Positions 50,295 through 64,000 are shown, counted from the first letter of the stretch. The stretch is 64,000 nt of DNA from Neocallimastix lanati (nom. inval.) (GCA_016946835.1 JACVTC010000233.1:60001-124000), one strand, 5' to 3'. Translations and numbers: made by a program. The notes: a model not told the origin generated them from the letters alone.

Positions 50295-50914
50295 ATACTT
50301 TTAGAAAAAATAAATAAATAAAAATATTATAAATATTTTTAAAAATTAAATAATTCTTTTTATAAGGAAACATTTTTTTTTTCTTAATTATTTTAATTAT
50401 TATTATTTTTTTTTTTTAAAAAAAAAAAAAAAAAACTAATTATAATATTGTAAATAAATATATATTCTATTAAAATTACAATGTAATATAATTTTTATAT
50501 TTTTAATTTTATTATTATTATTATATTTTAATAAAAAGTATTTTAAATAACGAAATAATAATTTTTAATAATTACTGAATCCCTGAATCCAAGAAAAACT
50601 ATAAAAATTTAATTATTATTTAATTATATATATAATTTGTACTTTTTTAAATTATTTAATTATTTCGTCGCTTTATTAAAAATTAAAGTTTTAAAACTGT
50701 CAATAGATTAAAAATTTATATATATATATTATTATTATTTTAAAAAAAAAAAGGATATACATTTAAATCATATAATATACAACATGAAAAACTATTCCAC
50801 ATAAATAAACATTGTATAGTAATTACTAATTATACATATAAATGGGAAGGGTATAGAAATATAGATACCTTTTTACACTTTTCTCTTATTATTTTATTAT
50901 TTCCCAGTTTAAAG

Positions 50915-50960
<46 letters not shown>

Positions 50961-52163
50961 CTTTTTTTATTTTTTAAGTGTTGATAAATAAAAATAATCC
51001 GTATATAAAAAAATAAAAGTATTATGTTTTAAAGTTGAATTATTTTTATTAAAAACAGTTTTAATATTAATTTTATTTATTATTAAATTAAATATATAGG
51101 AAAGATTTATACGAGATATATAGGGAAGTTTAAAACTTTAATAGTCTTTTTAAATTTTGTTTTTCGTAATTTTATTTTTAATTTTAATTTTTATTTAATT
51201 TTTTTTTTTATCAAATGTCGAATACGTATTAAAAATTGAAATATATATTAATGGTATTTTTAAAATAATTAATTTTATTTTTACTTTTTTTTTTTTTGTT
51301 AATTTAAAAAAAATATAAAATTAATATATATATATTATAAAAAAAAAAAAAAAAATACAATTTGAAGTTTTAAAAATAAATATATTAATATATATTAATA
51401 AGATTGGGATTCATTGAAATAACAATAATAATAGTTATTATAATAAATAAAGGAGAAAAGAATAGAGATTTTTTTTTTAAACATTATATTCTTTTATATT
51501 CTTTTATATTCTTTTATAATTAGATAAGGTAACTAAACTAATAAATTCATTTTTCTGAAAGTCGCTGAATTATTTTTATTATCACTTTAATAATTTTAGA
51601 TATTATAGATATTAATATTTTTAAAAGTGAAAAAAGACATAATATAAAATTCAAGATAATGGAATAAATAAAGAGAAGAAATAGGAAATAAAAAAACTTT
51701 TTTTTTTTTTGGATAAATAATATTAATAAACAATATAATAATAATAGTAATAATAATAATAAAAATAATAATAATAAAAAAAAAAAATTTTTATTGGAAA
51801 ATATATTGTATATTGTATTTTTCAATTTTTATTTTTTATTTTATATTATTCTATTTTATATCAGAAATTAAATCTGACAAATTAATATAATTAATATAAA
51901 TAATTGGAAAATATAATCATATATATAAAACAGAATAAAATACAGATAATAAATAATAAAATTTTCAATATATTAATAAAATATTTATAATTATTATTAT
52001 TATTATTATTATTAGATTTTTTTATGATAATTAGTATAAATAAACATAATAAAAAATCTTTATTAATATTAATACTCTAATAATCTATAATAATTCACGA
52101 ATTAAAAAATGACCCTATAGATGATTTATTTTTAATCAGCATAATCAATATATATATATGTAT

Positions 52164-52196
<33 letters not shown>

Positions 52197-52472
52197 TAAT
52201 AAAAATTTATACCTTCAAATTTTAATTTAAATTTTATTTAAAAATGTATATATTAAATATTATTACCTCAAAATTAATAAATATTAAAGAAAAACAAAAA
52301 CAAACAAACCAAAACCAAAGCCAAAAACAATATAAACCAAAAGAAAAGAAAAAAAAAAAAAAAAAAAAAGAAAGAAAGGGGTAAAATTAAAATTAAAATA
52401 AATTAATATATTAATATATAAGAGGAGACATTATCAATATATATAGAGAGAAAAATAGAATAAAGAAATAAA
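49051..52472. other. 3.4-kb AT-rich intergenic region
   Basis: No gene is seen on either strand. Contains T-runs at about 50260-50291 and 52167-52194, an A-run at about 50920-50958, the perfect hairpin at 50163-50233 and ATT runs near 51991-52013. Its right end is the 5' region of the 7TM-RGS gene (A-rich leader, ATAAAATGG start). Confidence 0.6.
50163..50233. repeat. Perfect 33-bp inverted repeat with 5-nt loop
   Basis: The arms 50163-50195 and 50201-50233 are exact reverse complements around CAAAT. A further inverted echo of the centre (AAATTCTATTTGAGAG) follows at 50234-50249. Strong hairpin or cruciform potential. Confidence 0.85.
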
Positions 52473-53340
52473 ATGGCTGATGATAGTTCATCATTAGGTG
52501 GTACAGGTGGACCACCAAGTGGTATTGATACTTCGGGAGGCTCATCAGGTGGTGCTGGTACTATGGGTGGTCCACCAACTGCACCAGAAGGATTTGTAAT
52601 ACCTCCAAAATGTCCTCAATATTATCCAGCATATATTAGTTTGGATAGAGTAGCAAAAGCAGATTGTGGTTTTGATCCAGATATACTAATAGAATGTATA
52701 ATTTTGGTATTTATGATTCTATTATTTGTTCCACCATTAATCCTATATTTAATGAATAGACAAAATGCATTAATTAAATATCGACGACCACGAGATGTTT
52801 TTATTGGGGGTATAATAAGTGGTTTAAATGCTATATTATCACCGGTTCGTTAATAATTATATACATATATATCTTTAAAAAAAAAAAAAATAAAAAATAA
52901 AAAATAATTGAATAAATAGTAATTATTATAATATATATTAACTATATATAAAACTAAATATATATATTTAATAATAATAATAATAATAATAAACGTTAAT
53001 ATAGATTATCCGAATGACAGGAATAAAATGCATATGTAATTATTATACCAACATACATATATTTTATTCTATTTTATATTTTTGTATTTTAGTTTTTGAA
53101 AATTTTATACCAATAATGTAATAATAAAAATATTTATATTATTTTAATATATTTTAATATATTATAGTTAATACATGGTTTGTAAGTTCTTTAATTTTTA
53201 GTTTTATGTTTCTGTAAGTTAATATATATTTTAAATATAAAAATATTAATATATAAAATATTAGTAATTAAATATTTATAACAATTTTTATATTTTGTAA
53301 AGAGTTAAATTATTAAATATTATTTTTAACAATATTTAAT

Positions 53341-53387
<47 letters not shown>

Positions 53388-54619
53388 GATAAATAATAGT
53401 ACTTTCTCAAGATATGTTAAAACCTATTATATGCAACGATTAAGTATATTTAAGTTAAAATTTAGTAGTAGAAAAGCTAAAAAAGAATTGTATAAAAAAG
53501 AAACCTCTAATAAGAACAATCAGGGATCAGATACTGTTAAATCAAAAGAAAGTGAAACTCTATCTACAATAAAAACTAGCTCAATAGCAATAGATAGTAA
53601 TAATATACCTAGTACTTTTTCAAATGAATATTCAATTGATAATAGTTTCGATATTCAAGATCCAATCCTTTACTTTAAAAAATTAAATAATATTATTAAT
53701 AAAGTAATTTTAAATAATATTTTTTTTTTTTTTATTTTTTTTAGATAATAAATATTTCAAAATTTTATTATATATATATATATTATTATATATATATATT
53801 TATAGAATAATTAAATTCATTCAATTAACAATTAAATTCTTAATATAAATCACTTTTTAATTAATTATAAATTAAAAAAAAAAAAAAAAAAAATTAAATC
53901 AATAATAATTCGACAAAAATTTAGAAAATCACAATTTATTTTGTTATCATTCCAATTATTATCTTAACTTGTTATTATGCCTATATTACTGTCATCTCTT
54001 GGAATCCTGATAATGGTCCAGGAATGTTAGATCCATGTCCTAATGAAATTAAAAATTTAAGTTACCCAAAAAGAATATTTAATGCTATAATTATGATTTG
54101 CTCTGTATATATGCTTTATCAAATATATTACGTACAAAAATGGGATAAAGAACTTAAAATTGAATATACATCATTTATTATTGTACTTTTTATATGTATA
54201 TATTTGAATTTATTTTATTAATTCATTATTTTATCTATATTTTATATTAAATTTATTTATATATTAATAATATATTATAATTTTTATTTTTAATTTTTAT
54301 TTTTTTTTTTTTTTTTTTTTTTTGTAAATATTATTATTAAATTCCAATTAAATTATATTATAATATTAAAAAATTAATGAAATATAAAGGTATGATAATA
54401 ATGGAATGTACTACCAAGGGGGTTTTTGGTCCTGGTTTAATAACATATAGAGTATATATTTTTCAATCATTTAGTATAGTTATACAAGTAATGTGTGTTA
54501 TTGTACCTCTGATAAAAATATTTTTAAATAGATTTAAAGATCAAGAAGGAAAGGTAAGTTAAAAATAATGTAAATATGATTATGATAGAAGAAAAATATA
54601 AATTAATAATACTAATATA

Positions 54620-54669
<50 letters not shown>

Positions 54670-54840
54670 GAAAGTTAACTGAAGAAGAGTTTTTGGCAAA
54701 ATTAGCTGTTCCTACATTTAGAGAACAAGTTAGAGTATGTATTTTATGTACATAATAATATATAATCAAAAACTTATAATAATAAATATTGAATAATAAT
54801 AAATAATTCACAATAATATATAATTAATGATAATGAATAA

Positions 54841-54908
<68 letters not shown>

Positions 54909-55707
54909 TAAATTATTAAAATATATATTTATATTTAAAATTTTGATAAAATGTAGGAAATTTCTACTAAAACTTTTTGTATCGAAAATTTATTGTTCTT
55001 CACTGCTCATTGGGATTTAATGAATATTGTAATCCAGCATTATTCAAAAAAAGGAAATGGAAATTCTTCAGATTTTCGTAAATAATATTTATAAATAATA
55101 ATTATTTTTATTTTTTTTTTTTTCTATATTAAATAACAATATTTCATATTTTTCAATTATATATCTATATATATACTTAATTTTTTTTTCTTCATATTTC
55201 ATATACTAAATCAGCTTCTTTCTCTAGCTCAGATGTATTACATAGAAATACTCTTAATCCTATTCTGTATAAACCATTTGATCCTATTTTTAAACCTAAA
55301 TATGAACAATTGTATTCATTTTATATTAAAGAAGATGGAATTGCTGCTGTTAATATTAATTCTTCCACTATAAAAATTATAGAAGAACAAATGGAAAATG
55401 ATAATTATTCATATTTAATGTTTTCTCAAGTAAAAATTAAAATTAAATAATATATATATACACATAAATTAAAAATATAAATATATATATTTATTAATTA
55501 TACAATTATACATTAAAGATTATAAATAGTTTAATAGTTTAATAAATGAATTATATTAATAATATGAAATATTAATTTTTATTATTTATTATTTATTAAT
55601 ATTATTATTATTTTATTATTTTATTATTTTTTAATTAAAATTTAAAGGCCGCAGAAGAAATTGGTGAATTATTATATAGTAATATCTATCCAAGAATGAA
55701 TTTATAA
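52473..55707 (+). CDS. 7TM receptor-RGS fusion protein
   Basis: Nine exons were read with consistent phases: 52473-52848, 53168-53213, 53400-53703, 53925-54195, 54390-54553, 54675-54734, 54957-55077, 55215-55429 and 55648-55707. The product is about 538 residues. The N-terminus is Gly/Ser/Pro-rich without a signal peptide. Seven hydrophobic segments follow, starting with DILIECIILVFMILLFVPPL and ending with the one before IKIFLNRFKDQEGK. From about residue 388 comes an RGS domain (FREQVREISTKTFCIENLLF; YSFYIKEDGIAAVNINSSTI). RGS domains speed GTP hydrolysis by G-alpha and so end GPCR signals. A 7TM domain fused to RGS is known from plant AtRGS1 and some fungi. The second exon is only 46 bp and could be off, but it restores TM2/TM3. 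Introns 2, 4 and 5 carry long T-runs. Confidence 0.8.
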
Positions 55708-56193
55708 AAAAAGAAAAAACAAATATTTTTGATATATCTAATCATTTATTATATTATTATATTATTCTTATATTATATAGACTGATAATTTAGAATATAT
55801 TTTTTTTTTGTTATCTTTTTTGAAAGAGTTTTTTAAATTATTTCAATTTATAATTAGTTTTATCTTTTATTGCTATGTAATTATTATTATTATTATTATG
55901 ATAATTAGTTATTATTATTTCTTTTTTTTTTTTTTTTTTTTTTTGTATTTTTATTAGTATTTAATGTATTATTTATATATGTAATTTATATATTCTGTTA
56001 TAGTAACTCATTAAGATATAAAAAAATAATGATAATATAAACCAAAGTATATTACATACACCTAGTATATACTAATTTCAATATTACTATTTATTAATTT
56101 TATTTTATTTTTTATTATTTTGTAAATTTTTATTTTTATTTTATAAATATAGTATAAATAATGAATATAATTAACTTTTATTTATTTTTATAA

Positions 56194-56244
<51 letters not shown>

Positions 56245-56438
56245 AAAAAGAAAAAAGAAAAAAAAAAAAATAATAATAAAAATATAAATAACATTTAAAT
56301 ATTAAACATATGTTTTCAAAAAATTTAAATAATACTGTTTGTTTAAATTATGGATATTAAAATTTATTATGAAAAATTTTTTGTAATTACCAAATATTGA
56401 CTAATATTAAATAGTAATGTAAACACAATGTCACAGAT
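55708..56438. other. AT-rich intergenic region
   Basis: No gene is seen. T-run near 55922-55944 and a long A-run at about 56195-56240 followed by GAAAAAA repeats. Confidence 0.6.
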
Positions 56439-56815
56439 ATGAATAATAGAGAATCAAGTGCTGATTATGATAGTAGTAACAAAGTGTATAATATTAATAA
56501 TAATAGCAATACATATAATATTGTTAATAATAGTAATAGTATTGATAGGGAAAATAATAGTTTTGCTACTAATAATGTAGTGAAGAGATCAATTAATGAA
56601 AAATCGTGTTTATATTAGTAATTATCTGAATAATGAGTGTATAAATATCTATGTGATGTAGTACCGATTATATAACCCCCTTCTAGGTGGAAGAGATGAA
56701 GACATTATTGATATAAATTATAAAAAGGAATGGAATGTTTTGTTTAATAACCAAATAATTTCTGGTGATTATTATCAGTTGCTCTATAATATCATTAAAT
56801 ATCAATGAAGAATAA
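56439..56815 (+). pseudogene. Asn/Ser-rich broken ORF, possibly LINE ORF1-like
   Basis: ATG 56439 opens 59 Asn/Ser-rich codons ending TAG at 56616-56618. Shifted frames continue with RVYISNYLNNECINIYVM and then GGRDEDIIDINYKKEWNVLF and NNQIISGDYYQLLYNIIKYQ, which ends TGA at about 56808. The ISGDYYQLL block resembles VTGDFYRLI in the transposon fragment at 42380-42660. Probably the same element family, decayed. The evidence is a short motif only. Confidence 0.35.
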
Positions 56816-56976
56816 AATTTTTATTGTATTTATTTTGACCTCTTTGGGTTGTGCAATATCAAAGCTTTCGGTTTTATTTATACAGGTTTTACTGGAAATT
56901 TAGAGCTACGTCATTTGTTCAACCCCAAAGATGTCAAAAATTAAATATTAACAAAATTTTATTCTTCATTGATATT
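56798..56976. mobile_element. 179-bp MITE with about 60-bp terminal inverted repeats
   Basis: The left arm AATATCAATGAAGAATAAAA (from 56798) and right arm (to 56976) are inverted copies with few mismatches. They include TCTTTGGGTTG at about 56840 against CAACCCCAAAGA at about 56920. The centre (about 56860-56915) is unique and GC-richer. No ORF and no clear target duplication. Confidence 0.75.
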
Positions 56977-59229
<2,253 letters not shown>

Positions 59230-60000
59230 ATTCTCATTGTAAATAACCAGTTGAGGATGCACTAAGAGAGGTCGAAATAGTACCAAATCTCCCTGATTTA
59301 GAATGGATAAACAATTCCTTTGACGAAAGGCGGCTTAAATAAGAATTCTTAATATAACATTTAAGTAAGAGAGTTTGAACTCCAGCAAACATTAATATTT
59401 GAATTATATTATCAATTTTTCCTGTTAACAATATTAATTAAATTATTATTTAAAGATTTGATTATATTTTTGCAATGAACATAAGAATTTTATTTTTTAC
59501 TTTTTTCGATATGATTACTTTCAAGATTATTTATGATGATTGAATCGATATTGGCTGTGGGTATTGTACAGAGTTCACTTATTAATTTTCAGTAACAGCA
59601 TCAATGGAATCCTACGAATTTTTAGAAGGAATACAATCTGCTATAGAAATCGAAATTAAAATGAAGTAAGTTATATTTGTGTATCGTTCTTTGGACATCC
59701 CACATAAATTTCAAATAAAAGTAATTTCCATAATTACATATGGCGTTAAGCAATTGAGTTTGTTTATTGCCATCAATAACACCTAGTAGAACCCATTTGT
59801 GATTTATTAATTTATTTTTAAAAGATGAATTTAGATTTCGTGGAAGTAACAGAGATACCAAATGGGTATAAGGTATTTCTATATAAGGTTTTCATGAGTT
59901 ACAAAATAAGTATTAATTTAAAGAGTGTTCTCCCTTTTGCAAATCAAAGTCTTTTTGCGATGCGTAAAGCTTTATTTTTGATTTATAGTATTTGTTAAAA
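59230..60000 (-). pseudogene. Probable PIF/Harbinger-like transposase remnant
   Basis: Minus-strand frames between stops read VLLGVIDGNKQTQLLNAICN with YGNYFYLKF and, in a neighbouring frame, YVGCPKNDTQI. Harbinger nucleases have G-x-IDG-x-H, QA-x-CD and VGWPGSVHD in that order. The spacing here is shorter and all blocks are damaged, so the call is tentative. A separate 64-residue frame at 59234-59431 is unrecognised. Confidence 0.35.
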
Positions 60001-60249
60001 TCAGTCTATTTTCATTTAGATATTTTCACCTTAATAAAAATTTTTTTTTTTTGATTATGTCAGAATCGACAATGGCATTATCTTGATGTTACAGATTCTC
60101 ATTATGATATTTTGAATAAGTTTAATCATAAGTGATCCGTTTTTAAACAAACAATGTTTAATTTTTCTTTTAGTTCTTTTTTTTAGTTTCATCACCAGAA
60201 GCCAGAAGATGTTCATTTCATTATCATTAAAATATGCTTGGAAAACGCT

Positions 60250-60465
60250 AAATAATAAATAATAAATAATAAATAATAAATAATAAATAATAAATAATAA
60301 ATAATAAATAATAAATAATAAATAATAAATAATAAATAATAAATAATAAATAATAAATATTTAAATAATAAATACTAAATAATAAATAATAAATAATAAA
60401 TAATAAATAATAAATAATAAATAATAAATAATAAATAATAAATAATAAATAAACAAAAAAAAAAG
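60250..60465. repeat. AAATAAT heptanucleotide array
   Basis: Nearly pure 7-bp repeats with one interruption near 60358-60378. A similar array is at about 61545-61665. Confidence 0.95.
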
Positions 60466-60524
60466 AATAAATAAAGTGTATTTTATTGTTCATGCTAAAT
60501 TAATAATCATTTTTTTCTCTTTTT

Positions 60525-60665
60525 TAATTTTAATTTTCATATGTCAATAACATGAAAACAAATCATATGCCATTTAAGTCACAAAAAAATATATTATAGT
60601 AAATTTAAATAAAATTAATAATCCATTATCCATAATCCATAATCAATAATAATAAGTAATAAGTA
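60525..60665. repeat. Segment duplicated at 61382-61510
   Basis: TTTTCATATGTCAATA, CATATG..CATTTAAG..CACAAAAAA and CCATAATCCATAATC occur in the same order in both places. They are followed or flanked by the 7-bp arrays. This indicates a local duplication that included the repeat array. Confidence 0.8.
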
Positions 60666-60984
60666 ATAAATATAATTAATAATCAAATGTGGTATGATTT
60701 AAGAAAATAATATTCTATATTGTATAAATAAATAAAAAAAAATTAATTATTATTATTATCATATGTGAAGTTTCAAAAAAGTGATTCTTATTAATAGATA
60801 AAGTGGAGTTTTATTGATGTTTAAAAATGTTGATTAATTTTATTTTATTTATTAATTAATTTATTTATTGATTTATTTATTTATTTATTTTTGAATTTTA
60901 ATAATAAATAATAAATAATAAATGATAAATAATAAATAAAATAAAAATTAATAAGCATTTTTTTCTACTTTTCTAATTTTAATT

Positions 60985-61381
60985 CCTAACAGTGGGCCTG
61001 AGTGGGTTGCGCTAGTAACTGTCATCAATATTACTTACGAGGGAATTCCTAGCATATGGGTTCATATGCACGTAGTTAAACTACGAATCAATCTGCTAAC
61101 TAAATATACTATTACCTAGTGAGCTAACACGTGACTCATTGGGTTAGGTTATTCTAGCCTCGCTTCTTGGGAGTTAGGCACCGAAAAAGCATTCCGAGAA
61201 AAATCGTGCTAGAAAAATCTCAGCAATAATATATATGGTTAGAGCGCCAATGCTGAATTCACAGTAAGGCTGTCCAGTAGGGACTATATCCGCCTGTGCT
61301 ATAGCACACGAAGTGTTGTGACTACCTTAATATTCCCATGTCTTGAGGGGGGCATAACACACAGGAAATAAAAAAAAAAAA
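60985..61381 (+). mobile_element. tRNA-derived SINE-like element with 13-bp target duplication
   Basis: A GC-richer island of about 397 bp starts CCTAACAGTGGGCCTGAGTG and ends in an A-rich tail (61365-61381). It is flanked by perfect copies of TCTAATTTTAATT (60972-60984 and 61382-61394). GTGGGCCTGAGTGGG near the start resembles the A box of Leu/Ser-type tRNA genes, and GGGTTCATATGC about 55 nt on is a weak B box. It has no ORF. Target duplication plus poly(A) tail indicate LINE-driven retrotransposition. Confidence 0.7.
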
Positions 61382-61544
61382 TCTAATTTTAATTTTCATA
61401 TGTCAATAAAATGAAAATAAATCATATGTCATTTAAGCCACAAAAAAACTATATTATAGTAAATTTTAATAAAATCCATAATCCATAATCAATAATCCAT
61501 AATAATAAATAATAAATAATAAATGATAAATGATAAATAATTGA

Positions 61545-61665
61545 ATAATAAATAATAAATAATAAATAATAAATAATAAATAATAAATAATAAATAATAA
61601 ATAATAAATAATAAATAATAAATAATAAATAATAAATAATAAATAATAAATAATAAATGATAAAT
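61545..61665. repeat. Second AAATAAT heptanucleotide array
   Basis: Same unit as the array at 60250-60465, beside the duplicated segment at 61382-61510. Confidence 0.95.
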
Positions 61666-61767
61666 AATAATTAATAAATAAAAACTATAATAAATAATAA
61701 ATAATAACTATAATAAATAATAAACAACTATAATAAAATAATTAAATAATAAAATATATAATAAAAT

Positions 61768-61770
<3 letters not shown>

Positions 61771-61803
<33 letters not shown>

Positions 61804-62225
61804 GACTGAAGACTTTGGTCTTCCCCATATAGTAATATGGGTGTATGATTAACTGCCATACCGGTACGGCGTCGACGCTCTCAACTCCCCATAAGCAAAG
61901 AAACTCCATATAGAAGCACCCTACGCGATCCTCGAGGGAAAGCAGAGCCAACTATAGGTGGCGTCCTTGCCATCCCAGAGGAGCTGGACACTGTAAATCC
62001 TCTCAGACAAGGCTTACGCAATGGGATTCTAATAGTGTTAGAAATATAGAAAACTTAGAAAGTATACCTACCTGAGTATCGTTTAACCCCTAACCTTTCA
62101 CGCAAAACCCAAAGGGAAAAATCGTGAAGATATGATACTTGTGGGGGTCGATCCAGAGACCTTTGGTATGATAAGCCAACGACTTAACAACCCAGGATAA
62201 GAACTGGATGACTATAATAATGGTA
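61771..62225 (-). mobile_element. tRNA-derived SINE-like element, minus strand
   Basis: GC-richer island ending (minus-strand sense) in about 30 A's, seen as the T-run 61771-61800. On the minus strand near its start, TTGTTAAGTCGTTGG resembles an A box and GGATCGACCCC a B box, 36 nt apart. An anticodon-arm-like TTGG..CCAA lies between them. No ORF. The 5' border and target duplication are uncertain. Its sequence differs from the SINE at 60985-61381. Confidence 0.6.
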
Positions 62226-63049
62226 AAGAACGAACATATAATGGATTATTAATTAGAATTTCAACTTACTTTAGAATCCATTATATTATTCTTTACTTAA
62301 TATTACTTTACTATATTTTCTATACTAAAATATTTTCTAAATATATTTTTTTTATTTTTATTAAAAGTTTCTAAAATATTATCAATAATTCTATATTTTT
62401 ATTATTAATATCAATATCTATAATTTAACCTTAAATTTTATTATTTTATTAAAGTGTTTATTATCAATATTAATATTTTATTTTTATTTTCAAATATATT
62501 ATTATATTATTATTATATTGTATCAATATTAAACTTGTATTCTTTTTAGTATTTTATTTTATTTTTAAATTGATTATTTAATATTTTTTTTTATTCCCCA
62601 CAAATAAAATCAAATCTTAATTGATTAATAATAAATATTAAATATATTATAGTTTTTAAATTTATTTTATATAAAATATAAGAATATTATATTAACATTC
62701 TTGATTAAAATAACTTTATTTTTCTGTAAAATCTTTTTAAATTTTGTTTGTTTCTTTTCGTATATATTAAATAATTTAGTTTTAGTATATGAAAAATAAT
62801 ATAAAATTATATAAACAAAATTTATTAAAATAAAAATATTTATGAATTAATTAATTTAAATTAATATAAAATTGAAGTAATTAGTAATAGTAGATTATTT
62901 TTTTTAAATATGATAACAAAATGTAGAAAGGCTTTACATATTTATTTTTTTTCAAAAAGTATAAATAAGTGAAGTTTTTCAAGAATTAAAATGCAGACAG
63001 AAAAATATTAAAAATAAATAATTAAATAAAATTCTAATAAAACCCGAAC
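62226..63049. other. AT-rich intergenic region
   Basis: No gene or repeat recognised. Confidence 0.6.
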
Positions 63050-63310
63050 CATAACATAATTTATGGTGGAGATATCGGGGAATATTAGAAAAATAAAATT
63101 TAATATTATTTATTAATTAAATTATTTAACAAAGCCTTGGATATAGATTTCCGGGCTAAGTTTAACCTACATAGTAATTGGGCTAGTAGGCTCTGGACTG
63201 CTGTATTTTATATTGAATACAGTAGCCGTGGTACCCGCGTGGCATGACGCCGTGAAGAGGCAAGCTGCACGTCAGACAGGGTATACTATCAGATTATCCA
63301 TAAGTTTTGT
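63050..63310. other. GC-richer non-coding island, possible SINE
   Basis: About 63120-63300 is conspicuously GC-rich for this window. It contains a hairpin (CTGCTGTATT..AATACAGTAG, about 63198-63226). An A-run follows about 60 bases later (63367-63385). No tRNA-like head was recognised. Confidence 0.4.
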
Positions 63311-63479
63311 TAAATAATAATAATTAATAATTTAATATTAATATTAATAATAATAAAAGTTATAATAAAAAAAAAAAAAAAAAAACTTTGGAAAACTTTA
63401 GTTTTTGTAGTAACTTTATTTAATTATCGATTATAGAATAAAAAAATAATAATAAAAAAAAAAATAATAAAAAGTTAAC

Positions 63480-63770
63480 AAATTTACGAAGTTAATATTC
63501 GAGTAAGACAGTGTTAGCTTGCAGGATATTAATTTCATAAACTCTTATTTACAATTTTGCAAGGTTTTGTAGATTGTAAACGCGAGTATCTCAAGGAACA
63601 AATCCTTGACAATTAGGCAAATACGCCCTAGAACTATAAAACCTTCACGCTGAAGGCAACTACACACTTCAACAGGTGATAGTTTGTTCACTCGCGCAGA
63701 AAATAAGAGGTGGGTCAGGTTCGATCCCTGATAAAACCCTGGTCATTCTTGCGAAGTGACGTTAAAATAT
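63480..63770 (+). other. GC-richer island with a tRNA-like T-arm
   Basis: At about 63715-63733, GTCAGGTTCGATCCCTGA contains a perfect B box (GGTTCGATCCC) inside a 5-bp T-stem (TCAGG/CCTGA). A weak A-box-like stretch lies at about 63670-63690. No full cloverleaf or ORF. Either a SINE head or a tRNA pseudogene. Confidence 0.5.
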
Positions 63771-63959
63771 ATAGTTTTTTTTATTTTTATTTTAGGCTTT
63801 TATAAATTTGTTCGCCTATTATTATTATTATTATTATTATTTTTGCAATAAAATAAAAATATATATATATTTTTTTTCCTTTTATTAAAATAATAAATAT
63901 TTCATTAATAAATTTTTTTTAATAAATAATAAATTAAATTTTTCTTTAGTGTAGAACAA

Positions 63960-64000
<41 letters not shown>
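63771..64000. other. AT-rich end of window
   Basis: ATT repeats near 63818-63840 and a terminal A-run (about 63967-64000). No gene. Confidence 0.7.

Noticed and set aside
61236-61295. Internal tRNA gene in the plus-strand SINE (GGTTAGAGCGCC)
   Set aside because: A-box-like text only; no closing acceptor stem and a poor B box.

Overview
The window looks like nuclear DNA of an anaerobic gut fungus (Neocallimastigomycota type). It is extremely AT-rich and full of poly(A)/poly(T) and ATT/AAT microsatellites. Genes are sparse, with short phase-consistent GT..AG introns, AAAATG-type starts and lysine/asparagine-rich proteins. The organism is inferred from composition and gene families, not proven.

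Seven host genes can be supported. At 879-3388 (+) is an OS-9/Yos9-like ER lectin with an MRH domain and a C-terminal RDEL signal. At 7313-10116 (+) is a secreted polysaccharide deacetylase resembling Agd3 (CE18). At 15265-17889 and 19235-21732 (both -) is a very recent tandem duplicate of receptors that fuse a bacterial-type solute-binding ectodomain to a class C-like 7TM domain. At 38279-39259 (+) is a four-TM protein of unknown function, at 40128-41572 (+) a predicted GPI-anchored N-glycoprotein of unknown function, and at 52473-55707 (+) a nine-exon 7TM-RGS protein. The last three families fit cell-surface sensing: the solute-binding receptors would signal through G proteins and the 7TM-RGS protein would turn that signal off. 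Nothing in the sequence shows that they act together.

The rest is mostly mobile DNA. 11060-13790 is a decayed 5'-truncated LINE, with more LINE-like scraps at 14.6, 42.4-43.1 and possibly 56.5 kb. 23.4-37.8 kb is a nest of LTR elements: a copia tail fused to a decayed gypsy copy; a nearly intact Ty3/gypsy chromovirus (25626-32789, 768-bp LTRs, 5-bp target duplication GTTAC, one in-frame TAG); an older gypsy copy on the other strand; and a copia gag region with its own LTR. The young gypsy element has an 11-nt primer-binding site complementary to its own predicted mRNA 5' end, pointing to Tf1/sushi-type self-priming. The copia LTR abuts a sequence matching the 5' half of a tRNA-Lys(CUU), pointing to half-tRNA priming. 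43.8-48.7 kb holds a decayed Mutator-like (MULE) transposase next to a 1.7-kb compound minisatellite.

The right end (61-63.8 kb) has four short GC-richer islands in otherwise AT-only DNA. Two look like tRNA-derived SINEs, one of them with a 13-bp target duplication and a poly(A) tail. Several hairpin or MITE-like elements (13.9, 14.3, 50.2, 56.8 kb) complete the picture. No CRISPR arrays, rRNA genes or intact tRNA genes were seen.
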